64,000 nt of DNA from Hippasteria phrygiana (GCA_037893225.1 JAZGUH010000225.1:1798001-1862000), one strand, 5' to 3'. Positions 19,616 through 31,312 are shown, counted from the first letter of the stretch. Notes: generated from the letters alone by a model not told the origin. Made by a program: numbers and translations.

Positions 19616-20302
19616 GCAAGTTGGGTCCCTTGCACAAGTTTTAACTTGCGCGAGGTATTTCCGAAGCATGCAAATTTCACTGCACCATTTAAATTTGCGC
19701 GCTCGTTACATTTTTGCGCAAAGGCGATCGCAAACTGAGAACCTTGCGTGTTTAAACTTGCGTGCACAAAGTAAGCAAATGCAATTGCACAAAAAGTTGA
19801 AAACCTTGCGGCAATTAATTTTGCCAGGTTATGTTGTGAAATTTTCACATTGTACTTGGAATTTGGTTGTTTTCCTCAATCAACCTTCCACGAGCGAATA
19901 TAACTAGGTTTTATATCAACATGCAGTTCCAGAGTGAGAAATTGCAGTATCTGAAAAACTTGCTTTTTCACCCAATTTGTAAACGATTTAGATGGTTGCT
20001 CTTCATTCCATCCCTTCAGATATTTAATAATAGAATTTCCCTTTTCCCTTATTATTGTGGAACTTGTAGTGACCCCTTCAATTGAAAATTTTGAGTTGCA
20101 AAACTCAGAAAACAACTCGAAGTTGACTACCGCCGCCGGCGCCATAATCGACTTTGAATAGGGCATTGTTCATATGCAATGCAATGCAATGCAATGCAAT
20201 GTGCAGTTTCATGTCAAAGTCAGTATGTGGTGCGCAAGTTTAAATTTGCAGCAAGGAAATTAATGCACGCAAGTTAAAACTTGCACGAGGGCCCCAAATT
20301 GC
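19616..20302. mobile_element. ~690-bp MITE with AAGTTTTAACTTGCG inverted repeats
   Basis: The left end, GCAAGTTGGGTCCCTTGCAC then AAGTTTTAACTTGCG, is mirrored at the right as CGCAAGTTAAAACTTG then CACGAGGGCCCCAAATTGC. It contains a (TGCAA)n tract at 20175-20201. No TSD was identified and there is no coding signal. Confidence 0.65.
20175..20201 (+). repeat. (TGCAA)n microsatellite
   Basis: Five perfect pentamers of TGCAA/AATGC. Confidence 0.9.
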
Positions 20303-20376
20303 GCTCGACAGAACTATGGGCTCTGGTAAGAGTCCCATAGAGAGAAGCCCAATTTTCCCATAGGCTACTACTAGTA

Positions 20377-20870
20377 CTACAGCAAGAATAAAAACGTAAT
20401 TTTCATGCACCATGCGCACAAAAACCACAGCAAAGTTTTCCCAAAAAATCTGTCTGTTCCAGATTACTGGAATCGGTTCCAATTTTCGGAAAAGGTGAAA
20501 CAAAATCTGTTCCGTACTTAAGCGATTTGACACACACAAAGTGTTTGGTATCCCAGCATGCATGGGGCCGGGTCATGATTATTCATGTAAAATCTGAAGT
20601 ATGGCAAATATCGCATAATGTACGTGTAAATGACATTGCACAATGTACGTGTAAATGACTTTGCGCATATAAATCCAGCGGACCTGGCGGCTGTTGTACT
20701 TGTACTTCAGCACGTTCAGTATTTTGTTCACCTTTTTCTGAAAATTGGAACAGATTCTAGTGATCTTTTGCTTGGTGCAAGCAAAGTGAGGATGTACATT
20801 TGTAAATAAGTAACAGACCGGTTTTTTTTGTGCACGGTGCATGAAAATTATGGTTTTATTCTTGCTGTAG
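20377..20870. mobile_element. ~490-bp foldback element
   Basis: The left arm CTACAGCAAGAATAAAAACG then TAATTTTCATGCACC is mirrored by the right arm ending CTTGCTGTAG. Inner complementary segments include TTCCAATTTTCGGAAAAGGT versus ACCTTTTTCTGAAAATTGG. Arms are about 140-160 bp. Confidence 0.65.
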
Positions 20871-21454
20871 TTAGGCAGGTTCATGAAAATTTTAAGTTAT
20901 TGCAATTCCTTCAAATGTTACTTTATCCTAAAGAGCTTGAAAATAGGAATAAAATGAGGGGTTGATGACCTCAATAGGGTAATTTAAAGGAAAGTTATGG
21001 ATTTTTAAGTGGTCGTGTTTTTGTGCAATCTGGAGGTCAGAAATAGGCGGAAAAGTTGTGCCTTTACATACGTGACAATTGGTGGTCACGTGATTTTGTA
21101 CGTGTGGCGCGCGCGGCTGCTGATAGAACTTTGTGGATCTCTACCCCTGTTGTGTAATTGATGGTATCGTCCAACCATGAAGTTTCTGTTGAATATTCAT
21201 ACTGCTGGCTGGGCGCATGGCGCGGTGCGGTGCATTGTAAGGCGGTGGATTTTGGAGTGCATTAATTTGTGGCGACTGTAACCATGAAGGAAGGAACACA
21301 AAATAATCAAGAATTGGTTCTTTTGGTTATATTTGGTTAATTGGTTTGGGGATTTGAGTACTACATTGTACATATATGTACATCATCAGGCATTTACAAT
21401 TCTTGACAATTTAAAATTGCCAAAGAAATTCGTGGACCAATTTTTTTACTTCTT
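20871..21454. other. Gene-free stretch
   Basis: AT-rich sequence without supported genes. A TGTACATATATGTACA palindrome lies near 21368. Confidence 0.4.
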
Positions 21455-22140
21455 AGTTTCTGGCGCGTAAACGTAACAGGATTTTCATCGAAATAGTCGC
21501 TAAATATGTGTTTTTTTTTCTTATTTCCATTTGTTTATTTTGTTTATGTGTAAGATCAACATTTTGTAAAATACATCGAAATTCACCATGGCATGTACTT
21601 TTATTTTGGATGCATGAGTCACGTAAACGATGCTGTGATCGCTGGTAAACGAAATTACCACTGCATTCCCAATTGCCTGCGAAGTACCAGGTAGTACATG
21701 TCATTCTTAAAAAGAGGGTGGGCTACTACGCATGCGCATACAAGTCCTGGAAACTTTTGGTGTCGACTTGACACGCGACGCTACCGCTCTAAACTTTTTG
21801 AAGAACAGGGGGTAGCTGAAAAGTTAGAACATTGCAAAATTCATAGCGACAACATTTACAGGAATATTTTGAATATTTTCCTGTAATTTTCCCGATCGTT
21901 TGCCGATCCACATGTCTGAACATTTTACAAGATAATGTCAGTCAAACCACGCCCCTTGCCAACATGTGAGCAGCATGCATATGCAGTAGCCCTGTTCACG
22001 ACTTTGCTGTATACATTGTACGTATAAAATATCACATGAAGGGGTCGTGGGAAGTGGAAAATGAGACCAATCAAATGAAGGAACGGTCTTTCAGTCAGCA
22101 CGTGCTCAACCACAAGGGAATTCCCCAAGATGAGAAATAG
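21455..22140. repeat. Dispersed repeat, inverse copy of 26430-27050
   Basis: CATCGAAATAGTCGCTAAAT near 21488, GGTAGCTGAAAAGTTAGAAC near 21810 and CACGTGCTCAACCACAAGGG near 22099 all recur inverted near 27030, 26715 and 26455. The copies are about 620-690 bp and moderately diverged. In the second location the repeat lies inside the Harbinger-like element. Confidence 0.65.
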
Positions 22141-22143
22141 CTT

Positions 22144-22442
22144 GCGAAACGGACACAAGAGGCTTGTGCAGCCAAGCGTAATGTACAGAATAACCCAACA
22201 ATGGATTGAAAATGCAGAGAATGCGGGTATAGCCGGCCAGATGGAAATTTTCAAACCGCGGCTATAGACGTCAGCTGGGTTCAAGGCGTTAACCCTTTGC
22301 AGCGGGATGATGTCTATACACGTCAACAAAAAATTGCCACCTGGCCAGATGACATCTATACATGTTATTCTCTGCATTTTCAATCCATTGTTGGATTATT
22401 GTTTGTTATGCTTGGCTGCACAAGCCTCTTGTGTCCGTTTCG
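22144..22442. repeat. ~300-bp hairpin with ~78-bp arms
   Basis: GCGAAACGGACACAAGAGGC then TTGTGCAGCCAAGC (22144 onward) is the exact complement of the segment ending at 22442. The arms continue through CCATTGTTGGATT and CATTTTCAATCCATTG. The loop has paired GATGTCTATAC/GACATCTATAC and AGACGTCAGCTGGG. It looks like a recent foldback element or palindromic duplication. Confidence 0.75.
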
Positions 22443-22732
22443 CTTGGCTGCACAGGCCGCCACCTGCGCGCACCGTGGCACCTCATTATAAATAACCGGC
22501 TTTGAGGGGTTAAGCATTAGTGTTAAATATCCAATGGAGAGAGTCCAATACATGCACTATACATGTACATGTACATGTATCGTCCAGTAATATACACAAA
22601 TGCATGTTTATGTGCCAAATTTAGTGGATTCCATGACCTACAAATTTACTTGTAACTTTTGTGGACCAGCTGTTGAATGTGTTTCTCTGTCTTGAATACA
22701 TTTCCTACATTGAAACACAAGTCTGGCTTATT

Positions 22733-24995
22733 GGCTGTTTCGGAAACTTTTCCGAAACAGCCCTTGTTTTCGTTAAGATTTTTTTTTTTTTCTTTTTTTT
22801 TTCTTTTTTTTTTTTTTTTTTTTCTTTTTTTTTTTTCAGACTTTTCCCCATAGCATTTGTACACGTTTTCTTTCTAACCGGCACTTTGGCCACTTTTGAG
22901 CAACCGATTGCCTTTAAACTTAACAGACACTTAGACCAACTGCTCAGAATGACTGCCGCACTTTTACGTAATGATGACGTCATCACGTGATTTTTTATGA
23001 ATTTTTGAAATTTGAAAATCGTAACATTCTTTTCAATATATCTAACTAAAAAAACAAGATATTTTCATAATTCTTTTTGATATAGCTTTGGTATGTCTCA
23101 AAGATATGCCCTAAAAAGCGAAAATTGTGTGATGTCATGATGACGTCATCAAAAATGTTTTTTTTTTTTAACGCATGTAAGGGTCAATCCGATTACAAAA
23201 ATGTATACATTGAATTTTGCTGTACGTAATTCCAAAATTTCATGATCGTGGCTCACTCAAGTAAGAAATAACAACCATTTCAAAATTTGGACCAAATTCA
23301 ATATAACACAAAGGAATTCTGGGAAGGGCAGATAACCATGGCTTAAATGTGCTTGCTGTTTATAAAAGGGGTTGATTCCTAGTCTTTTTTCAAGTCGCTG
23401 AATTTTTGAAGTTTTAAAATCGTAACATTCTTTTCAATATATCTAGCAAACAAAACAAGATATTTTCAAAATTCTTTTTGTGATAGCTTTGGTATGTCTC
23501 AAAGATATGCCCTAAAAGGGGAAAAATGTGTGACGTCATGATGACGTCATCAAAAATGTGATTTTTTAAAACACATATAAGGATAGGTCCGATCGTCATG
23601 AAAAGTGGTGGGTAGGTAGATACTGTCACTAGAATGCAAAATCTAAAATGAGGTCATGATAACGTCATTACGTGACTTTTTATGAATTTTTTAAATTTTT
23701 AAATCGTAACATTCTTTTCAATATATCTAGCGAACAAAACAATATATTTTCAAAATTCTTTTTGTTATAGCTTTGGTATGTCTCAAAGATATCCCCTAAA
23801 AGGGAGAAAATATGTGACGTCATGATGACGTCATCAAATTTTGTTTTTTTTAAACGCATGTAAGGGTCAATCCGATTACAAAAATGTATACATTGAATTT
23901 TCCTCTCCCTAATTCCAAAATTTCATGATCGTGGCTCACTCAAGTAAGAAATAACAGCCATTTGAAAATTTAGACCAAATTCAATATAACACAAAGGAAT
24001 TCTGGGCAGATAACCATGGCTTAAATGTGCATGCTGTTTATAAAAAGGTTGATTTGTAGTCTTTGTTCAAGTCGCTGAATTTTAAAATTGTGTAAATCGT
24101 AACATTCTTTTCAATATATCTAGCGAACTAAACAAGACATTTTCAAAATTCTTTTTGTTATAGCTTTGGTATGTCTCAAAGATATGCCCTAAAAAGCGAA
24201 AATTGTGTGACGTCATGATGACGTCATCAAAAAATTCTTTTTTTAAAGTCGCTAGAATATTGCCCATAGCATTTGTAAACGTTTTCTTTCTTACCGGCCA
24301 CTTTGGCTAATTTTAAACTTGGCAGACACTTACCCCAACTGCTCACAATGTGTGCCGAACTTTTACGTCATAATGACGTCATCACATGTCACGTGACGTC
24401 ATCTTAAAGGGGCATTTTTCAAAGCCATATATCTACAAAAGTACAAGTTCGATTAAGTAAAAATGTAATATCTACATGTAGGTATCCAAGTAGTTTTATA
24501 AATGAAAATTGACATGACGTTATGATGACGTCATCACTTGTGACGTCATCTTAAAGGGGCAGTTTTTGAAGGCGCATATCTACAGAAGTACAAGTCCGAT
24601 TAAGTTTAAAAGTCATATCTAGGTAGCCCAGTAGGTTTATAGATGAAAATTGCATGACATGATGATGACGTCATCACATGTCACGTGACGTCATCTTAAA
24701 GGGGCAGTTTTTGAAGCCATATATAAACAAAAGTACAAGTCCGATTAAGTTGAAAAGTTATATCTAGGTAGGTCAGCAAGTTTATAGATGAAAATTTATG
24801 TGACGTTATGATGACGTCATCACATGTTACTACTACAAACAACTTTAATTAATTTCAAAATTAACAAAGAAAACTGGCAGCAGCGCGATTGTATGACAAA
24901 CTTAAATTATTGTATTCACATTTCACATCCAAACTAAATAAACAAAAACGAAACAGCCCTGTGTTTGTCCACAAACACCAACCTCATGCCTCTAG
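22733..24995 (+). mobile_element. CRE-rich Helitron-like element, small copy
   Basis: The 5' side begins with GGCTGTTTCGGAAA and its complement (hairpin), then CCTTGTTTTCGTTAAGA and poly-T. The body has several units with paired TGACGTCA sites. The 3' side ends with hairpin GTGTTTGTCCACAAACAC (24961-24978), 13 nt, CTAG (24992-24995), then T. The flanks are ...CTTATT on the left and TTTTTATTTAC on the right, which suits insertion at T-rich DNA. No Rep/helicase ORF is present, so it is non-autonomous. The assignment to Helitron/Helentron is inferred from the ends. Confidence 0.6.
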
Positions 24996-25009
24996 TTTTT
25001 ATTTACTTT

Positions 25010-25240
25010 ATTGAACAAAGTTGGATCCCAATGGTGAAGTAAGTTTATTTCAAACCACACACAACGTCTTTTGTTATTTTTTGATAGGCAATGGTCCAGA
25101 AACACACTTTTAGTCTAGCGGATTTCTTGGGCATTTAGCCAAATGAATCCAGTATTCAATTGATATTTCGAGCCTTGAGTGTAGACACAGGATGTGGTGT
25201 CATTTTACATTCCTTTTTGCAAGTCATTACAAACTTCCTG
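25010..25240 (+). repeat. Dispersed repeat, diverged copy of 28085-28350
   Basis: GGTGAAGTAAGTTTATTTCA, TGGTCCAGAAACACA and TCATTACAAACTTCC align with GGTGAAGCAATTCAAACAG, TGGTTCAGAAAACACA and TCATTACAAACTTCC in the other copy. Both sit just upstream of members of the AGGCAGTGTAC element family. Confidence 0.55.
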
Positions 25241-25244
25241 AAGA

Positions 25245-25704
25245 CCCAAATTATTACGAAATACATTACTAGACTGTAAGTTAATAGTAGTCTCAATCAT
25301 CCTGTGAAATGATGGCACCAGGTGTGCTGTTGTTGTCAAGAAAAGTGGAAATATATATCGTTTTCCAACGATTTCCAGCTGGAAATCGTTGGAAAACTGC
25401 CCTGTAGCCATTAGTCAAGGTGTGGCTACCCGGACGAGTAGTGTGCCCCAGACATGATGGCGCCATGGCATATCTGGGGCACGTCACGCACCCAGATAGC
25501 CACGCGCGCCTTGACTAAAGGCTATCATCCGCCCGACGGTTGAAAACGAGCGCCGTTTTTCTCTCGTTTTTTTGCCATCCAACAACGCAAAACTTTGAAC
25601 AGGTCAGTGGAACGATATTTCCTATAAAATACTAACCCCCAAATTCGCCCATTTCTGAAAATTGCAACAATGACCAATCATGTAGTTGTACATGTACACT
25701 GCCT
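25245..25704 (+). mobile_element. TTAA-target element family, copy 2
   Basis: It aligns with 10335-10809 over most of its length: AGACTGTAAGTTAATAGTAG, the CGATTTCCAGCTGGAAATCG palindrome, CCGACGGTTGAAAACGAGCG and TGACCAATCATGTA. The right end GTACACTGCCT is followed by TTAA (25705-25708). Before it is a local TACATGTAC expansion. The left terminus is lost. Confidence 0.7.
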
Positions 25705-25724
25705 TTAAAGGTAATGTACTGTAG

Positions 25725-26156
25725 TATACATTTGCTTTTTGCTATAATTTTCAGAAAGGAATGGATTTGCGGGTTTGGATTTTATAGCAAATACTGTCAT
25801 ACTGACCTATTTAAAGTTGTGTTCAAAGCTGGGAAAACAGAAAATTTGTGTTCTTGTAGTCTGGTTCCCTGACCCTACATGTACTTCAGACAAAAATTGA
25901 GCAGTATTTGAACCAGGGAATTATCACTCGGGGGACTAGCTGGCTTGCACCTGTTCACTGATGTGTAACCAATTGCTAAACAAAATGTGGACTACAGTAA
26001 CTAAAGTTGGTAAATTGCAGACAGTAAAAAAGTCATTTTTTTCCCCAACAATGGTCAGCTGGAGTGGAAATTGATACAAAAATTCCACTTTTCTTGAAAG
26101 TGACAGCACACCAGGTGCTATGATTTCACAGGATGCTTGAGACTTTTATTTACTTA
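25725..26156 (-). repeat. Older relative of the TTAA element family, split by a Harbinger-like insertion
   Basis: GCTATAATTTTCAGAAAGGA, AGTGACAGCACACCAGGTGC and GGATGCTTGAGAC match the family in inverse orientation at low similarity. The remainder continues at 27733-27790 (TTTCATAATAATTCAGTAG). Another such relative is split around 28395-28450 and 30395-30640. Confidence 0.5.
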
Positions 26157-27729
26157 GGCTACGTTCAGACATCGTTTTAGTTAAAACGGTAAAAGTTGAA
26201 ACGGTTGCTCACCATGGGTGGCCGGTCGTAAAATTAAAACGCACCGAGCGTTCAGACAACGTTTTAAGTGTACATGTAGTGAGTTAAACTTGAAGTGGTT
26301 TTATCTCCATTTTGAGGTCATGTAGAACTTCCGCTCATTTACATAAAGCGCGCTAGTTCGTGTGTACATCATAAAATTGTGTCTATGAGATGCGTACATG
26401 GGAGTTTTGTGGTAAAATTGAGCAAGCAATTTCTCATCTTGGGAATTCCCTTGTGGTTGAGCACGTGCTGGCCGAAAGACCGTACCGTCATTTGATTGGC
26501 AAGTTGGTCTCATTTTCCAGTTCCCACGACCCCTTCACGTGATATTTTATACAAATGGTAAAGCGAAGTCTTGAACAGGGCTACTGCGTGGTTTGAAAGA
26601 CATTATCTTTGAATGTTCCGACAAGTGGAATAGCAAAAGATCGGAAAAATTACAGGAAAATATTCAAAATATTCCTGTAAATTTTGTTGCTATGAATTTT
26701 GCGATGTTCCGACTTTTAAGCTATACCCCCTGTTCTTCGAAAAGTTTAGAGCGGTAGCGTCGCGACACCAAACGGTTCCAGGACTTGTACGCACATGCGT
26801 AGTAGCCCACTCTCTTTTTATGAATGACCTGGTACTTCGCGGGCGATTGGGAATGCAGTGGTAATTTTGTTTACCAGTGATCACAGCAGCGATTACGTGA
26901 CTCGTCAAATATGGAAAGCATATGATGTAGGCCCTATTCCGAAATGATTATTAAGCTGCAAAATGTTGATCTTACACATAAACAAAATACACAAATGGAA
27001 CTAAGAAAAATAACACATATTCAGCGACTATTTCGATGGAAATGCTAGGTTTTTTCAGCGTACCCTCCTCAATGTTTTCAACTGTTTTTCTGTTGATAGC
27101 GCCGCAAAGGTGAGGTCTGATTTTGATTTTGCAAGTTTTCCGTGGGGAAAAATTAAATGTCGAACATTATTTATTTATTTTTGGCACACAATTACATGCA
27201 TTACTGTCAACAACATGGCGCTGTCACGAGAGATTCTTGTTTGAATAATTATCGCGATTCAGCAAATGGTCGCTTCCCAAAACCATGGTGCATCGGTGAA
27301 CAGTTTTGAAAACAACCGCTTCAAAAAATTCAAAGATGGACCACGCTAGGGCTACATGTACTTATTTTGGCATGTCGCGTGCATGTGCATGCTGTGTAGG
27401 ACATGTAGGACATGCACTGACAACCGAGTTTGTGTATCCAGCAAAAGGCGCGCCACAAAAGGTGTTACGTAACACCAGGTCAACGCCGCTGGCAAAAAAC
27501 AGGAAGCGTTTTAGCTAAAACCGTTCAGACATCATTTTAAAAGATAAAACTGTTCTGGTTTTAGCTAAACCCTCCCTCTGTGGTGTTTTAAATCACCGTT
27601 TTAGCGGCGAGATAAAACCGATTCGGTGCAACTGTAAAAGCGTTCAGACACCGTTTTAGCTAAAACTTTTAACCAAATCGAGTTCAACTAGTGTTTTAAG
27701 GGAATTAAAAACGGTGTCTGAACGTAGCC
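26157..27729. mobile_element. 1.57-kb Harbinger-like non-autonomous element
   Basis: The ends GGCTACGTTCAGACATCGTT and GGTGTCTGAACGTAGCC are complementary over about 20 bp. TTA lies on both sides (26154-26156 and 27730-27732), the 3-bp TWA-type duplication of PIF/Harbinger. The motif CGTTCAGACA recurs inside (about 26250, 27525 and 27635), as in elements with repeated subterminal sites. No transposase ORF. It carries a copy of the 21455-22140 repeat. Confidence 0.7.
26430..27050. repeat. Dispersed repeat, second copy (see 21455-22140)
   Basis: Inverse of 21455-22140. It includes a 31-nt inverted repeat at 26652-26682 (TTACAGGAAAATATT and its complement), also present near 21860. Confidence 0.65.
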
Positions 27730-27789
27730 TTAGTGAAGTAAGGTACACATGTATTTCATAATAATTCAGTAGTTTGTTTTTTGATGTTT

Positions 27790-28084
27790 GCCAATGTATA
27801 TTTACCTTCCCCCCTATACTTATAACTATCACAGCCTATCAACAAATCTACCCACCGACTCTCACAGTTTGTGTGTGTTTCAATCTGTCATTTGATAGGT
27901 TTTGATCTGTACAGCAGCTGGGTCGATTTTGGCCCTGAGTTAAATTAATAATTTTGACATCAAGCCCAAGCATAAATTGTACAATAGAGGTCTGTCATCA
28001 CAAATTCTGTGATCCAAAAACCCCACCGGAACACAGTTCCCCACTTTGAGTTCAAGGCTGGCTTATTTTGATTCACTTGAAGAA
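27790..28084. other. Gene-free spacer
   Basis: Nothing supported beyond ordinary AT-rich sequence. Confidence 0.35.
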
Positions 28085-28350
28085 ATGTTAATGAACTTGG
28101 GACCTAATGGTGAAGCAATTCAAACAGAGTGTTTATTTTTTTATTGACACTGGTTCAGAAAACACATGTAATTTTGGTAGATAGGGAATGTCTCATGTTG
28201 ATAACTCAATGGTTCAAGTGGGATTTGACATGAAATTGATAGTTCGAGGTCTGATACAGTATACATTTGTACATGTACTGTATGTAAGCATAAATATGTA
28301 CAGTTTCATTTACAGCCATTTATACAAATCATTACAAACTTCCAAGACCC
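28085..28350 (+). repeat. Dispersed repeat, second copy (see 25010-25240)
   Basis: Diverged copy of 25010-25240 with added TACATGTAC palindromes near 28265-28275 and 28372-28380. Confidence 0.5.
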
Positions 28351-28450
28351 TTAATGGGCCCTAAATGTTGTACATGTACATGTGTGACATCATTTGCTTT
28401 TGCTGTAATTTTCAGAAATAAATGGTTTGGGGGTTAGTATTTTATAGCAT

Positions 28451-29821
28451 CAGGCCTCGAAATAGTACTAGCCCGGCGTACAAATTCCAGCGAAAAATGC
28501 TCCGGGCTACCTAAACTTGGTTCCTTGGTTGCCCGGTGGGCTAGTGAACAATTTAGTAACCTACCATGGAAATAGCTGGATTAGCAGTTTTTGCGAATTA
28601 AAATTTCTCATAAGATCATGCAGAACGACGGCCGATGCTCGACACAAAACTGTGCAGTGACGACGGAAATTAAACCACCATAACATGCAGATCGTTTTTA
28701 TCCGATCCGTTCTTTGGGCAAACACGCTGGCGCAATCTTACCCCCAGTCAGTCTGCAGTTTCTTTCAATGGTTTTGCGTGATAAGGATAGTTTGGGAAAC
28801 GAGGTTGCTGCAGTTTTGTGTGGAGATTAGTACGTGTAGTTCGGTACAGTCCCACGTGTGGGCGCGGCGCAGACGTTCACACACCCCATACACTTGACGG
28901 TACATAGATACTGTAGCGCGGCTTCGGCGTGCTACATACAGCACACTGTATTCCGTGTTTGTTATACCGACATGAACTATATGCTCCAGGATGACACGAT
29001 CATGGTTGACGCACGCACGTACATTGTATACTGCATCCAGCCTGTGCTGGTGATGCGTGTACAATGAACAAATGTATGTATAAAATGTCGAAAGTACCGT
29101 CGAATTTCACCGTTCGAAAACGGCTGAAACATATGCCATGGTTGAAACAGGAGGATCGGTCGAAGGAGATCATCCTTTATTGTGCTCTTTGCAGATCACA
29201 AGAAGCTAAAATTAAAGCTGTGCGGAATTTTCGTCTACTTTCGTTTTTTTTTTTTTACTTGGCCTCATTGTGTACAAATCTGCAACTGGGAAATTATTTG
29301 TTTTTGAATCCAACATACCCTGTGCAACTGCAAGAACCAGAACGATGTGCAATTTGTTTATTTTTTAATAACACGAATAACACATTGCTTTAATATCTTC
29401 AGCATATCTATCAATATTAAAAGTCATAATACAATTATTCATGTAATAACGTTGAGCTTGTTGCGTTTTGTTTGCTTTTTGCTGGTCATTTTTATCATAT
29501 TGCTAATCAAATAACAATATGATTAGCAAAATTTGTTAATCAATTTTTTTCCTTATTTCCATCACATTACTAATACCTGTTAAAATTTTGATCAAAATAA
29601 TGCTTTCGGTAATAAATAAAACTTGACAGTACATGCCTCTTAAGTCATTTACCATCAGCCTTTTATTTTCCAAAATATCAACTTCTTTATTGGTGAGCTA
29701 AACATATAGGGGTTTTCTTATTTTTTTATATACGGGCTAGTAAAATTCTAAACGGGCTAGTAAAAGCTTCAGTTAACTAGCCCAGTGGGCTAGCCAGGAA
29801 AAAAAGTTAGCACAAGGCCTG
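28451..29821 (+). mobile_element. 1.37-kb hAT-like element with 5-bp TSD (CAGGCCTCGAAAT end)
   Basis: The left end CAGGCCTCGAAATAGTACTA and the right end CACAAGGCCTG are an imperfect TIR. AGCAT is repeated exactly on both sides (28446-28450 and 29822-29826). GGGCTAG/CTAGCCC motifs recur near both ends (28475-28545 and 29725-29795). The CAGG start suits hAT; a 5-bp TSD is unusual for hAT, although 5-bp-TSD hAT groups have, as I recall, been described. An internal ORF with a CxxC motif (29064-29225) may be a transposase N-terminus. A similar left end begins at 63649. Confidence 0.65.
29064..29393 (+). pseudogene. Possible zinc-finger N-terminal fragment of a hAT-like transposase
   Basis: The frame from ATG at 29064 contains a hydrophobic/aromatic stretch (MPWLKQEDRSKEI) followed by LYCALCRSQ, a CxxC. 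This resembles the start of BED/TTF-type fingers of hAT-related proteins (...PWL...CxxC...). The matching downstream His/Cys pair is not evident, and a T-run (29247-29257) turns the frame to poly-F. It could be an exon ending before the T-run, or a coincidence. Confidence 0.3.
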
Positions 29822-29836
29822 AGCATGCTAGCAAAA

Positions 29837-30224
29837 TTATAACACTCATCCACAAATTCTGTGTCTTGATTGGCCGAGAGTGAGTCACATGGCATTTTCT
29901 ATTTTTGCTATCTTCCTGTGCACGGCCAAAAGTACTATACCCATAGCAACCAAAGTACTATACCATTAGCAACCAAAGTACTATACCCATGGCGCGGTAT
30001 TTGTGTGCAGATGCATGCGGGTAGGTGTGCGCGTTGGACGTAATGCGTATTGTTCCGAAGTTTCAGCGCTACAGAGCTGGGTTCAAACATTTCGTTAAGG
30101 GGTGGTTTGGAAATACATTTTCCACTAATTTTGTATTGAAATAGAAGTTCATTTTAACTGTATTTAAATTTAAATAATGTTAAAATTTTAAAATCAAGCA
30201 GAATCTGTGGATGAGGTGTTATAA
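29837..30224. mobile_element. ~390-bp MITE, TIR TTATAACACTCATCCACA
   Basis: The left end TTATAACACTCATCCACAAA then TTCTG is mirrored by CAGAATCTGTGGATGAGG then TGTTATAA, with one indel. The interior has triplicate CAAAGTACTATACC units (about 29928-29990). No clear TSD. Confidence 0.65.
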
Positions 30225-30232
30225 AACAAATA

Positions 30233-30382
30233 TTTACTGCTTTATTTCGTGGTGTGGTAAAACTAGCCTTCCTCGGTGATCCATGGAGCATTCTATTTTC
30301 TCTCAGCTTCGCCTCGGGAAAATAGAATGCTCCATGGATCACCTCGGGAGGCTAATTTTACTACACCACTTGAAGCAGTAAA
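30233..30382. repeat. 150-bp near-perfect hairpin
   Basis: The left arm TTTACTGCTTTATTTCGTGG ... GATCCATGGAGCATTCTATT (30233-30299) is complementary to 30318-30382 with few mismatches. The loop is about 18 nt (TCAGCTTCGCCT...). It abuts the MITE at 29837-30224. Confidence 0.75.
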
Positions 30383-30651
30383 TAAAAACACTGACCAGTT
30401 TAAAATGTAGATCCTGGCAAAACAGAAAAAGAATTATGTTCTAGTAGTCTGGTTCCCTGACCAAACGTAACAATTTCTAAAGACAAAACAACAATATAAA
30501 GTCCGGGAATTATCAGGTTGGGGAGCTAGACTATATCCACAGGATGCTTGAGACCGCTATTTATACATAGTCTACTTTAGGGTATTTCGTAATAATTCAG
30601 TAGTTTTGTTTTTTGATGTTGGCAAATGATGTACAATGTACAAATGTACAT

Positions 30652-31300
30652 GGGTCTGTCCACACTAAAGGGACCATTTACATGTACAGCATCAAAAGAT
30701 AGCAATGGGAGTAAGACATGGAAGAGGGACATCAAATCAAGTATTTTGCCCAAATGTTTTTCTGATGCTTTCCAGAGCTGTTAGTGATCACAATGACATG
30801 AAAAATAGGATAACATTCAGGATATATAAGAAATTAGAGGGTCATCTTCTCAAGACATTATGTTTGTAACATGGACGGACATTTTTTTATTATTGACTGG
30901 AAAAAGAAAAGACGAATTTAGTAACATTCCAAAATGTTGGTCAGTTTACATCTCTAACAATGTCAGGATTGTTATCAGTGGGAATTATGAGAAATTTAAA
31001 AAAATTAAGATGTGATATAGATTATGTTCAAACATGGACGGACATTTTGTGACAAATGTCCGTCCAGAAATTGTACACGTTTGATATGTTACAAACATAA
31101 TATCTTGAAGATGTTTCCAGGCCTAACTTCTTAAATACTCTGTTACATTTAGATGTTGATTATTTTGCTAAAACCAACTTGTTGATGGGTACTGAATGTA
31201 TTGTGACAAAAATCAATAGAAAATTATTTTATATAATAACTACAATCTGAAATTCTCCTCCCATGTCACACCAAATGGGGTCATTAGTGTGGATAGACCC
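30652..31300. mobile_element. 650-bp element, TIR GGGTCTGTCCACACTAA, possible 4-bp TSD ACAT
   Basis: The left end GGGTCTGTCCACACTAAAGG pairs with the right end TTAGTGTGGATAGACCC. ACAT flanks both sides (30648-30651 and 31301-31304). A perfect inner hairpin GGACGGACATTT ... AAATGTCCGTCC lies at 31036-31065, with a further half-copy ATGGACGGACATTTT at about 30873. Non-coding. Confidence 0.65.
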
Positions 31301-31312
31301 ACATGTATACTA

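Noticed and set aside
22646..22990. Poly-Lys / poly-Phe proteins
   Set aside because: Encoded by poly-A/poly-T tracts at the start of array elements.
28765..29064. 99-codon minus-strand frame
   Set aside because: No recognisable domain, and it lies inside the hAT-like element antisense to the possible zinc-finger fragment.
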